Assembly: GCA_050013615.1 (NCBI GenBank)
Contig: JBEKEX010000220.1
Span: 1 to 5,629 of the forward strand
Length of the DNA: 5,629 nt
Direction: 5' to 3'
Source: JBEKEX01 sp050013615
GTDB lineage: Bacteria; Chloroflexota; Anaerolineae; Anaerolineales; Anaerolineaceae
In this document: in pieces, positions 1-5,629 of the stretch
Position numbering within the stretch: the first letter of the stretch is position 1
How the letters are laid out: every line of letters begins with the position of its first letter
Position numbers and translations under genes: made by a program
Notes under the pieces: generated by a model
Seen by the model: the letters and a program-made list of their open reading frames with translations, nothing else
What the model was told of the DNA's origin: nothing
The model's database searches: none

Positions 1-647
1 GAATGCGGGTCGCCTTCCAAAATGAGTCGATCTTTAAACGTGCCAGGTTCGCTTTCGTCTGCATTGCAAATCACATATTTGATTGCACCTGGCGTTTTAG
101 CAACGAATTTCCATTTCTGGCCGGTCGGGAAGCCGGCGCCACCGCGGCCGCGCAAGCCGGATTTGTCTAGCTCGGCCATCACGTCTGCCGGTTTCATTTC
201 ACTCAGAGCCTTTCCCAAGGCCTGGTAACCATCATGAACAATATAATCTTCGATATTGGTGGGATCGATAATTCCGGCACGCTCCAGAACAACGCGCTGT
301 TCTGCAGGCAGGGTGCCCTTGCGGGCAGACAGCCAGGCAATGCGCCCACTCATTTCATAGGCAGGGGCCTGGAGGCCAGCAGCGATGCGTCCTTTGTAAA
401 GATGCTCTTCGACCAAAAAATGGACGTCCTCAGGTTTCACCGGCCCGTAGATGACCGCTTCCGGATAGACAATGACCATTGGGACGGCATCGTGACGTCC
501 GACATCGCCAACCATGGACAAAGAGACTTCTTTGTCCAAATCGAATGATTTCAGCTCGCGTTGCATTTGTGTGAAGACTTCTTGCGCGCCTTTCGCCATG
601 CTTTGCGGGTCATTAGAGATAAGTACCATTGAGCGAACTGCTTTCAT
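1..647 (-). CDS. NuoF/HndC-like NAD(P)H-binding flavoprotein subunit, second copy (3' end outside window)
   Basis: This is the N-terminal 215 residues of a NuoF-type subunit, the part of a diaphorase that binds NAD(H) and FMN. I translated it by hand from the ATG at 647 and found no stop down to the edge. The FMN-binding glycine loop is LRGRGGAGFPTGQKW (residues 165-179), followed by CNADESEPGTF (194-204) and LEGDPH at the edge, all NuoF hallmarks. Residues 1-90 are a thioredoxin-like domain that aligns without gaps to the other NuoF in this window, but its cluster cysteines are replaced (S11, S16, H52). The only cysteine visible is C194. The start is supported by AAGGAG seven bases upstream, placed just past the stop of the NuoE gene, so the two are probably translationally coupled. 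The FMN loop is also similar to the first copy at the DNA level. The missing part should carry the 4Fe-4S sites; whether it does cannot be seen. Confidence 0.93.
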   Translation of the reverse strand, partial: MKAVRSMVLISNDPQSMAKGAQEVFTQMQRELKSFDLDKEVSLSMVGDVGRHDAVPMVIVYPEAVIYGPVKPEDVHFLVEEHLYKGRIAAGLQAPAYEMSGRIAWLSARKGTLPAEQRVVLERAGIIDPTNIEDYIVHDGYQALGKALSEMKPADVMAELDKSGLRGRGGAGFPTGQKWKFVAKTPGAIKYVICNADESEPGTFKDRLILEGDPH

Positions 648-659
648 CGTCAGCTCCTT

Positions 660-1139
660 TTACTGGTAACGAGCAAGAATTTGATGCACTTGATCGGGTT
701 GTATATTGCCGTAAATATCATCATCAACGATGATGACCGGACCCACGGCGCAAACACCCAGACAACTAGTGGTCACCAGGGTCCACATGCCATCTTCCGT
801 TGTATCACCCGATTTCAGTTGAAGCTCATTTTGCAGCGCTTGCCAAACTTGCCGGCCGCCAACCACGTGACACGGGGCACTCTCGCAAAACTTAATGACG
901 TGCCGGCCGCGTACTTTGGTGGAGAGCATCTGATAAAAACTGGCAACCGAAAGGAGCTGGCTTTGGGGCACATGTAGCTTGCTGCTGATCTCTTCCAATG
1001 CGGATGCAGGCAAATAGCCTACTTCCCGATTAACGTAGCTTAATATCGGGATCAATTCAGCACGTTCTGTCCCATAACGTTCGATTGCTTCTTCTACAAC
1101 CTTCATCGCATCCTTACCTACTTTGGTTTCAATAGTCAT
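660..1139 (-). CDS. NuoE/HydC-like 2Fe-2S subunit (second NuoE in the operon)
   Basis: The protein has 159 residues, the usual length for NuoE/HydC/HndA subunits, which carry one 2Fe-2S cluster and pass electrons to or from the NuoF flavin. The N-terminal helical part (about 1-75) includes GYLPASALEEIS and the typical LHVPQSQLLSVASFYQML stretch. The thioredoxin-like C-terminal part has all four ligands: C85 and C90 (CESAPC), C126 and C130 (CLGVC). It lies 63 bases after the broken NuoF gene and 12 bases before the second NuoF start, so it pairs naturally with the latter. A strong ribosome binding site (AGGAGG, spacing 7) precedes the ATG, the best in the window, which fits a subunit needed in quantity. 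It is clearly diverged from the NuoE at 3903-4424, so it is not a recent duplicate. Confidence 0.95.
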   Translation of the reverse strand: MTIETKVGKDAMKVVEEAIERYGTERAELIPILSYVNREVGYLPASALEEISSKLHVPQSQLLSVASFYQMLSTKVRGRHVIKFCESAPCHVVGGRQVWQALQNELQLKSGDTTEDGMWTLVTTSCLGVCAVGPVIIVDDDIYGNIQPDQVHQILARYQ

Positions 1140-1144
1140 CCTTG

Positions 1145-1152
1145 CTCCTCCT
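1145..1152 (-). promoter_or_regulatory. Strong ribosome binding site of the second NuoE gene
   Basis: The minus strand reads AGGAGGAG here, with seven bases between AGGAGG and the ATG at 1139. It is the closest match to the anti-Shine-Dalgarno consensus in the window and fixes the NuoE start. Because it follows the broken NuoF gene, it would let NuoE be translated independently of that gene. Confidence 0.75.
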
Positions 1153-1202
1153 ATCGCTATGCTGTCTATGGTGCGAATCGAGGGTGAGGATAAATCTTGG
1201 GG

Positions 1203-2884
1203 TCACCCAGCCCTGTCTTTGATAGCAACCGCATTAAAGTTGCAGACCTGCTTGCAGATACCACAACGGATACAAATATCCGGGTTGATCACATGAGTTT
1301 GGCGGCGTTCACCGGTAATGGCGTTCACCGGGCAGTTGCGTGCACAAACGGTGCAGCCTGTGCAGGCATCGGCCATGATCTCATACTTGATGAGGGCGCG
1401 GCATACTTTTGCCGGGCACCGTTTCTCATAAATATGGGCCTTGTATTCATCCATGAAGTGATTGAGCGTGCTCACAACTGGAGTAGGTGCACCTTGACCC
1501 AGGCCGCAAAGACTCGTCGTTTTAATTTCGTCACATAGTTGCTGCAGCGTTTCGATATCTCCATCCTGGCCCTTGCCATCGCAGATACGGGTGAGGATTT
1601 CCAACAAACGACGTGTACCCACGCGGCACGGGACGCACTTACCGCAGGATTCGTCTTGGATGAACTCCATGAAGAATCTGGCGATATCCACCATGCAGGT
1701 ATCTTCATCCATGACGACCAGACCGCCCGATCCCATCATGGAACCGGCTGCACTCAAGCTTTCATAGTCGACTTGTAAATCCAGGTCTTCGGCAGGCAAA
1801 CAGCCCCCCAGCGGGCCGCCGGTTTGAACGGCTTTGAAAGCCTTGTCATCTTTGATGCCGCCGCCGACATCGTATATGATTTCCCGTAGGCACGTAGAAC
1901 GATTTGGGGTACATTAGCGTAGGTTTCAACGTTGTTATTGTTGGTAGGTTTATTCCATAACCCTTTGACAGCCGGAAAGGGTGGTCGGGGTCGTGGTTCG
2001 CCACGTTTTCCTTCAATCGAAGCAATGAGAGCGGTTTCTTCACCGCAGACAAAGGCGCCCGCGCCTTTTCTGACTTCCAGATCGAAGTCAAAACCCTTCC
2101 CAAGAATATTCTTGCCCAATAAACCCATTTGCCGGCATTGCTGGATGGCAATATTTAAAGTTTTGACCGCAATTGGGTACTCGGCGCGGCAATAGATGTA
2201 TCCCATGCTGGCACCGATGGCGTAGGCTGCAATGATCATCCCTTCCAAGACAGAATGCGGATCACCTTCAAGCACCCGGCGATTCATAAAAGCACCTGGG
2301 TCGCCTTCATCTGCGTTGCATGTCAAATACTTGGGTGAATCGTTTACGGCGCGTGCCAATGACCACTTTTTGCCGGTCGGAAAACCAGCGCCCCCACGGC
2401 CGCGCAACCCCGAGCGTGACACAACGTCAATGACTTGCTCTGGCGTGCATTCCGTCAACACTTTTGCCAGTGCCATATAACCGTCTTCGGCGAGGTAATC
2501 CTCGATGTTTTCGGGGTCGATCTTGCCGCAGTTGCGCAAGACGACGCGAACTTCCTTTGTCGTAGGAGCAGAAAGCTCCTCATCGATGCTTTTTTCTTCT
2601 GCGGCGAGGAATTTCTTGACAACGCGGCCTTTTAGAAAATGCTCATTTACTAAATAGGGGACGTCATCAACTGTAAGGTTGGAATAATGCACACCTTCTG
2701 GGTATACCATCATTTCAGGGCCGTTAGCACAATCGCCAATACGGGAAGTCTCCAGGACCTGGACTTCATCGATCAATCCTTCAGAGACCAGTTCGTCCTG
2801 AAACGCGTCCAAGACCTGATGGGCACCTTTTTCGAGACACTCCGGGTCGACACAAAATAATACATGAGAACGATAATATTTCAT
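1203..2884 (-). pseudogene. NuoF/HydB (HndC)-like flavoprotein subunit, first copy, broken by internal deletion and frameshift
   Basis: Two adjacent open frames make up one NuoF/HydB-type subunit. The first runs from the ATG at 2884 to about 1897 in the true frame (about 330 residues) and holds an N-terminal thioredoxin-like domain (C11, C16, C52), the FMN loop RGRGGAGFPTGKKW (161-174), CNADEGDPGAF (189-199), GAGAFVCGEETALI and NNNNVETYANVPQIV. The second resumes at about 1889 with LREIIYDVGGG and TGGPLGGCLP, then ESCGKCVPCRVGT and SLCGLGQ (4Fe-4S ligands), CPAKVC, and two ferredoxin-type clusters, CTGCTVCARNCP and CIRCGICKQVC, ending at the TGA at 1203. Known NuoF proteins have about 41 residues between the VPQIV-like and LREI-like motifs; here they almost abut and the frame changes. 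That block includes the conserved GTK and PGxxExPxGT region. Intact length would be about 600 residues, normal for HydB. Without a repair the product would be truncated and lack all the 4Fe-4S domains. A real deletion or an assembly error would look the same here. Confidence 0.85.
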
Positions 2885-2885
2885 T

Positions 2886-2903
2886 ACGATCTTATCCTAT
2901 CGT
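2886..2903 (-). promoter_or_regulatory. Small inverted repeat around the weak ribosome binding site of the first NuoF
   Basis: On the minus strand ACGAT and ATCGT form a 5-bp stem with an 8-base loop, AGGATAAG, two bases before the ATG at 2884. The only Shine-Dalgarno-like bases (AGGA) fall in the loop, with about 10 bases to the start. The stem is short and could be chance. The start itself is secure from the conserved N-terminal domain. Confidence 0.3.
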
Positions 2904-2935
2904 TAATCGCAAAACACAGCCTGCGACAGTAATGA

Positions 2936-3304
2936 TTACATCGGAATGACGTGATTTTCCACGGGTTTTCCGTTGATAACGTGTTCTTTCATGATTTGCC
3001 GGGCGACCTCTGGAGTGACTTTGCCGTAGGTCACTTTGGGCTTGTCACCGACTTCGACCATCACGATTGGTTCTCTTTCACACAGGCCGATGCAGCCGGT
3101 TTGGGTTACGGTAATATCTTCCAGTTTATCCTGCTCGATCATGTCCAAAATAGCTTTCATGGTGTCGCGTGCGCCGGCAGCAATTCCGCAAGTGCCCATG
3201 GCGACGGTTACATGAGCTTTTCCGGCTTCAGTTTTCATCTTCCGCTTTTCGATCGCTTCTTCACGGACACGTTTCAAGTCTTCAAGGCTTTTAATGGTTG
3301 TCAT
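2936..3304 (-). CDS. HndB-like thioredoxin-fold 2Fe-2S ferredoxin
   Basis: A 122-residue protein matching the HndB type of small (2Fe-2S) ferredoxin found in NADP-reducing and bifurcating hydrogenase operons. It has a charged N-terminal helix (about 6-29, rich in K, R and E), then VAMGTCGIAAGARDTMKAIL (34-53) and TQTGCIGLCEREPIV (67-81), the family signature. Cysteines C39, C71 and C75 are visible; a fourth ligand is not evident, which as far as I recall is common in this family. I chose the ATG at 3304, not the TTG six bases upstream, because AGGAG (3312-3316) lies seven bases before the ATG and only two codon-free bases before the TTG. It sits between the GHKL gene and the broken NuoF, the same relative place as HndB before HndC. 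The likely role is electron transfer or assembly within the hydrogenase complex. Confidence 0.92.
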   Translation of the reverse strand: MTTIKSLEDLKRVREEAIEKRKMKTEAGKAHVTVAMGTCGIAAGARDTMKAILDMIEQDKLEDITVTQTGCIGLCEREPIVMVEVGDKPKVTYGKVTPEVARQIMKEHVINGKPVENHVIPM

Positions 3305-3311
3305 TTTCAAT

Positions 3312-3316
3312 CTCCT
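3312..3316 (-). promoter_or_regulatory. Ribosome binding site that decides the HndB-like start
   Basis: AGGAG on the minus strand lies seven bases before the ATG at 3304. The in-frame TTG at 3310 would leave only one base beyond this site, too close for normal initiation, so the shorter protein is preferred. Confidence 0.75.
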
Positions 3317-3342
3317 AATTTGATAAGCGATATTCGGTCAAA

Positions 3343-3906
3343 CTATCCAAGAACTTTGGCTGGGGCAGGGCTGATATTCGCAACCCCGCTTTCCAGAAGC
3401 TCTCTTAGGAATGACAGTACTAATGGGTCGGTCAGTGGCACATCCTTCAGTTCGGTTTTGATGGGCGCATCGTCAAAATTGAATTCTTCCTTATCAACCT
3501 TGTAATCGAATTTAAAGTGAATGTCGGGATAAGCTACGACCAAGCCATAAAGGGTGCATGCTAAATCTCCCAACGGCATGCGGTCGATGTGGCTGCGTTG
3601 AAATTCGACACAAAGCAAGGTACCCTTTCCAAGCGTCGATTCGATTTTGAGATAGCCATTGCATGCTTCGGCAGCCTCTTTTAACAGGGGAATCCCCAAG
3701 CCAACTTTCCTTGTCTTTCGGCTGGTGACAAATGGGTCTGTGATCTTGGCTACCATTTCTGCATCCATGCCTGTGCCATCGTCTTCTACACTCATGAACA
3801 AACGGTCGTGAACAATGTCTTCTTTTACAGTGATCGTGATGTTCTTTGCTTTCGCGGCGACACTGTTTTCCGCTATATCCAGGAGATGCAGGGCTAGTTC
3901 TCTCAA
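3343..3906 (-). CDS. Stand-alone GHKL (HATPase_c) ATP-binding protein of hydrogenase operons
   Basis: A 187-residue soluble protein with a histidine-kinase-type ATPase domain and no dimerisation/phosphoacceptor, sensor or membrane region. The N box is LDIAENS (9-15, E13 and N14), the G1 box EDDGTGM (41-47), then ITDPFVTSR (56-63), and the G2 box KVGLGIPLL (67-75). The C-terminal part, about 105-187 (starting HIDRMPLGDL), is not a kinase module but recurs in my recollection of homologues beside hydrogenase genes. The TTG start overlaps the NuoE stop (TTGA), with AGGTG five bases upstream; the MRELALHLLDI-like N-terminus fits the family, so the start is credible. The overlap ties its synthesis to the NuoE subunit. 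Possible roles are an anti-sigma-like switch, an ATP sensor or an assembly factor; none is shown by the sequence. Confidence 0.88.
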   Translation of the reverse strand: MRELALHLLDIAENSVAAKAKNITITVKEDIVHDRLFMSVEDDGTGMDAEMVAKITDPFVTSRKTRKVGLGIPLLKEAAEACNGYLKIESTLGKGTLLCVEFQRSHIDRMPLGDLACTLYGLVVAYPDIHFKFDYKVDKEEFNFDDAPIKTELKDVPLTDPLVLSFLRELLESGVANISPAPAKVLG

Positions 3907-4424
3907 GCAGTCACCTTTTCATCCTGAAACCCACGAATAATCTGTGGGATCTTGCTGGGTTTCATACGTCCTTGAACTGCTTCGTCGACCACTATCACCG
4001 GCGCCTGGCTGCATGCGCCGACACAGCGGCAAATCTCTATTGTGATATTTCCATCTTCAGTGGTTTGTCCAGGCTCGATGTGTAGGGCCTGTCGGGCTTT
4101 TTCGAGAAGTTGGGGCGAGCCACCCACGTAGCAAGCGGTCCCCAGGCAGAATTTGATGGTGTGTTTCCCGCGGGGCTGAGTGGTGAAAAATGAATAGAAT
4201 GTAATGACGCCATGGATTTTGCTGACGGGGACGTGCAGTTTGTTGGACACGTATTCTTGCATCGCAGGGGAAATGAATCCGATCCGGCTCTGCAATTCAT
4301 TTAGGATGACCATAGTTGCGCCAAGCCGATCCTTGTTCTCTTCAAGGATAGAGTCGATGATTTTTCGCTTTTCGGGTACGACCACAGGGTCGTTTGGAGC
4401 GATTTTAATGGGCGTAGTTAGCAT
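3903..4424 (-). CDS. NuoE/HndA-like 2Fe-2S subunit (first NuoE in the operon)
   Basis: The protein has 173 residues, typical for NuoE/HndA. The N-terminal helical region ends in NKLHVPVSKIHGVITFYSFF (61-80), the family signature. The thioredoxin-like cluster domain has C93 and C98 (CLGTAC) and C134 and C138 (CVGAC), a full set of 2Fe-2S ligands; C132 is an extra cysteine just before them. It would relay electrons between NuoF flavin and the hydrogenase. The ATG at 4424 has GGAG four bases upstream. It is the first gene after the only wide gap in the window, so it probably opens a transcription unit running through GHKL, HndB, NuoF and the second NuoE-NuoF pair. An N-terminal extension of about 18 residues (rich in P, V and charged residues) precedes the conserved fold. 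Confidence 0.95.
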   Translation of the reverse strand: MLTTPIKIAPNDPVVVPEKRKIIDSILEENKDRLGATMVILNELQSRIGFISPAMQEYVSNKLHVPVSKIHGVITFYSFFTTQPRGKHTIKFCLGTACYVGGSPQLLEKARQALHIEPGQTTEDGNITIEICRCVGACSQAPVIVVDEAVQGRMKPSKIPQIIRGFQDEKVTA

Positions 4425-4454
4425 AGTTCTCCAATAATAAATCGGACGAAAATA

Positions 4455-4489
4455 GTAAACTTAACAGGTCTTAATCACGTTGAGTTTAC
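4455..4489. repeat. Imperfect inverted repeat, 11-base arms
   Basis: GTAAACTTAAC (4455-4465) and GTTGAGTTTAC (4479-4489) are complementary at 10 of 11 positions around a 13-base spacer. The repeat lies 31 to 65 bases before the NuoE start. It could be an operator for a dimeric regulator or a 5'-UTR hairpin. On the minus strand a short TATTTT follows, so a weak terminator or attenuator is a third option, but the arms are AT-rich. It does not resemble the Rex operator consensus (TTGTGA-N6-TCACAA), the redox regulator one might expect. Confidence 0.45.
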
Positions 4490-4495
4490 CCCCCG

Positions 4496-4526
4496 CCTAT
4501 AAAAATGGTCAATTACCAAATGTCAC
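4496..4526 (-). promoter_or_regulatory. Possible sigma-70-type promoter for the NuoE-to-NuoF genes
   Basis: On the minus strand GTGACA (4526-4521, 5 of 6 to the -35 consensus) is followed by TATAGG (4501-4496, 4 of 6) with a 19-base spacer, slightly long, or TTATAG with 18. Initiation would then fall near 4488, at the edge of the inverted repeat. A better -35, TTGACA at 4548-4543, has only a poor hexamer (TGACAT) at 17 bases, and the nearby TATAAG is too close. This is weak evidence. Confidence 0.25.
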
Positions 4527-4579
4527 TTATAGTACAGCAGGTTGTCAACAGCCCAAAAACCACTTTATTGGCTATCAGT

Positions 4580-5341
4580 CTATCCGTGAACAATTTGGCA
4601 CGCCCGGCCATCTTGGTTGGCAAATGCCATCCGTAATTCATTGATTGTGGGTACAGTGATTTCAAGGATGGTTGTGCCTAGAAATTCATCAAGACGGTGG
4701 ACGTCGCCGCTTTGGATCAAAGGATAGCCATCTATTTGGGGAAAAGTTTTTCTTGCCTGTGCAGGTTGGATATGACGTGAGATCTCCAACGCTTCGATGT
4801 GGATGTCAGTGGGAATAAAGCCGAGGTTGGCAATCACGCCAAAAGCAGTGCGATTAACGTGTGCCGGAATCATCAATCCTCCCAGTGCATTAATCCGATT
4901 CCAAGCCTCGTTCATTGTAAAACTTGAAGAGGTCAATAAAAGTTGCATTTCTCTCCGGATGAATTCACCGGTTTCGTCGACTACAAATTGTTCACCAAAG
5001 TGTTCGGGATCATTTTCGATAGTAGGCAGCGTCGGATCGACCAACTTTTGCCATTCCTCCAATTGGGCTTCGTCATCGAACAAGCAAAGGACGTGTACTT
5101 CCTCTCGAGTTTGGAGTTCCATGCCGGGGAGGACTGCCAGGTCTGTGCCGTCGGCTGCTTTTTTCACAGCTTTGAAATTGGCTGTGGCATTGTGATCAGT
5201 AATGGCGATCAGGCCGATACCCTGCTCAAGTGCTGCCTGGACGATTAATGGCGGAATCATTTCTACATCCGCACATGGTGAAAGCACCGTGTGCACGTGG
5301 AGATCTGCTTTTATCGTTCGTAAATCATTATTTGAGTTCAA
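4580..5341 (-). CDS. PHP-domain metal-dependent phosphoesterase-like protein
   Basis: A 253-residue protein of the PHP superfamily, the fold of histidinol phosphatase and of nucleases that hydrolyse phosphoesters with two or three metal ions. The metal-binding motifs are present in order: DLHVHTVLSPCAD (13-25, H15 and H17), ITDHNA (47-52, D49 and H50), PGMELQT (72-78, E75), H83, AHVNR (160-164) and SGDVHRL (211-217, D213 and H215). It is therefore likely to be catalytically competent. No signal peptide or membrane segment is visible. The start is the TTG at 5341: the frame upstream is closed by the DRTGG stop 21 bases away, no other start codon lies between, and later ATGs would remove the first metal motif. 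No Shine-Dalgarno is apparent, suggesting coupling to the DRTGG gene. The substrate is unknown; the genomic company suggests a nucleotide or signalling phosphate linked to hydrogenase control. Confidence 0.9.
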   Translation of the reverse strand: MNSNNDLRTIKADLHVHTVLSPCADVEMIPPLIVQAALEQGIGLIAITDHNATANFKAVKKAADGTDLAVLPGMELQTREEVHVLCLFDDEAQLEEWQKLVDPTLPTIENDPEHFGEQFVVDETGEFIRREMQLLLTSSSFTMNEAWNRINALGGLMIPAHVNRTAFGVIANLGFIPTDIHIEALEISRHIQPAQARKTFPQIDGYPLIQSGDVHRLDEFLGTTILEITVPTINELRMAFANQDGRACQIVHG

Positions 5342-5362
5342 GTAGTAATTGAGTGCAGAAGA

Positions 5363-5629
5363 TTATTTTTCCCGCAGACCCATTTCCCACAGCTTGCCGA
5401 CCACATAAAAACTTGGCTGCGACGTGGAAAGGATCGTAATATTTTCTTCGTTAGCCTTGTCGATGGTCGCCTGATCGGGCTGTGCGCCTTCGGTGACGAT
5501 GATAGCGCATAAATCGAGCAGGGCGGCCACGGCGACGATGTTGACGTGGGCCTGGAGGGTGACCCAAATGCCCTGACGCGGTGCACCGGCCATAACGCAG
5601 CTTAATAGATCGGAGATATAGCCAGTCTT
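5363..5629 (-). CDS. DRTGG-domain protein, C-terminal part (5' end outside window)
   Basis: Eighty-eight residues are visible and the frame is open to the right edge. The pattern of a short Y-x-S-D-L-L-S motif, then GIWVTLQAHVNIVAVAALLD, AIIVTEG, ATIDKANEENITILSTS and a closing VVGKLWEMGL matches the DRTGG fold, which as a small separate protein is known near hydrogenase genes and, as an insert, in phosphotransacetylase and CBS-domain proteins. The ATG at 5593 falls inside the conserved fold, so the true start lies outside the window. DRTGG domains are thought to bind small ligands, but none is established. It is followed after 21 bases by the PHP gene in the same frame. A regulatory or ligand-sensing role is an inference from neighbours. 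Confidence 0.85.
   Translation of the reverse strand, partial: KTGYISDLLSCVMAGAPRQGIWVTLQAHVNIVAVAALLDLCAIIVTEGAQPDQATIDKANEENITILSTSQPSFYVVGKLWEMGLREK

Larger units (their letters stand above)
4425..4579. other. Intergenic gap, likely control region of the electron-transfer genes
   Basis: This 155-base gap is AT-rich compared with the genes around it and shows no coding frame. On the minus strand it holds, in order after the PHP stop: a bulged AGCCAA/TTGGGCT pairing without a following U-run; a GTTGTCAAC/GTTGACAAC palindrome at 4541-4549; promoter-like hexamers; and a long inverted repeat at 4455-4489. No clear rho-independent terminator for the PHP gene is visible, so read-through from upstream is possible. 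Confidence 0.5.

Noticed and set aside
1197..1778. Plus-strand open frames opposite the 4Fe-4S part of the first NuoF
   Set aside because: The minus strand codes for clear cysteine cluster motifs here; the plus-strand frames are by-products of that composition.
1203..1799. The 3' part of the first NuoF as a separate iron-sulfur protein
   Set aside because: Its frame starts inside a conserved NuoF motif (TGGPLGGCLP) with no ribosome binding site, and the upstream frame supplies the missing N-terminal part, so it is a fragment of one gene.
1..2420. The similar blocks near 1-160 and 2260-2410 as an insertion sequence or long direct repeat
   Set aside because: Both fall in the same conserved part of the two NuoF copies and differ at many codon third positions, as expected for paralogous genes.
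2951..3505. A 184-codon open frame on the plus strand across the HndB-like gene and the end of the GHKL gene
   Set aside because: It lies antisense to two well-conserved genes, crosses their boundary, has no recognisable motif and is best explained as a shadow frame.
4520..4548. A promoter using TTGACA at 4548-4543 with TATAAG
   Set aside because: The two hexamers are only 11 bases apart; at 17 bases the hexamer is TGACAT, a poor -10.
4550..4579. A rho-independent terminator after the PHP gene
   Set aside because: The AGCCAA/TTGGGCT pairing has a bulge and no U-run follows it, so it does not fit a terminator.
4797..5248. Plus-strand open frames of 132 and 101 codons opposite the PHP gene
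   Set aside because: They overlap each other and an intact PHP gene with all metal motifs; there is no ribosome binding site or family signature to support them.

Overview
The window is one stretch of minus-strand genes, about 50% GC by eye, transcribed from the right edge to the left edge and running off both ends. In transcription order it holds: a DRTGG-domain protein (5' end missing), a PHP-domain phosphoesterase-like protein, a 155-base gap with promoter-like and inverted-repeat sequence, a NuoE/HndA-type 2Fe-2S subunit, a stand-alone GHKL (HATPase_c) ATP-binding protein, an HndB-type thioredoxin-fold ferredoxin, a NuoF/HndC-type flavoprotein that is broken by an internal deletion, a second NuoE-type subunit, and a second NuoF-type flavoprotein cut by the left edge. 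No RNA gene, insertion sequence, CRISPR array or plus-strand gene could be supported.

This combination is the accessory and diaphorase part of a multimeric NAD(P)-linked [FeFe]-hydrogenase operon (HydABC or HndABCD type) of an anaerobic fermentative bacterium. The NuoE and NuoF subunits would form the NAD(P)H-oxidising or -reducing flavin module. The HndB-like ferredoxin would be an electron-carrying accessory. The catalytic H-cluster subunit (HydA/HndD) is not in the window and would be expected past the left edge. DRTGG, PHP and GHKL proteins commonly accompany such operons in Firmicutes and Thermotogae, and their job is unknown. The protein sequences remind me of Anaerolineae (Chloroflexota), but that is an impression from memory, not a test.

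Three points stand out. (1) The operon carries two NuoE-NuoF pairs rather than one. (2) The first NuoF gene has lost about 40 codons together with the reading frame near 1886-1897, so it is either a real pseudogene or an assembly error. (3) The thioredoxin-like N-terminal domain of the NuoF proteins keeps its fold but loses its cluster ligands: one of four in the first copy, all of them in the second.

The genes are tightly packed. NuoE and GHKL overlap by four bases (TTGA), and most other gaps are 12 to 63 bases. The one wide gap, 4425-4579, is the only obvious place for an internal promoter. It separates the DRTGG-PHP pair from the electron-transfer genes.
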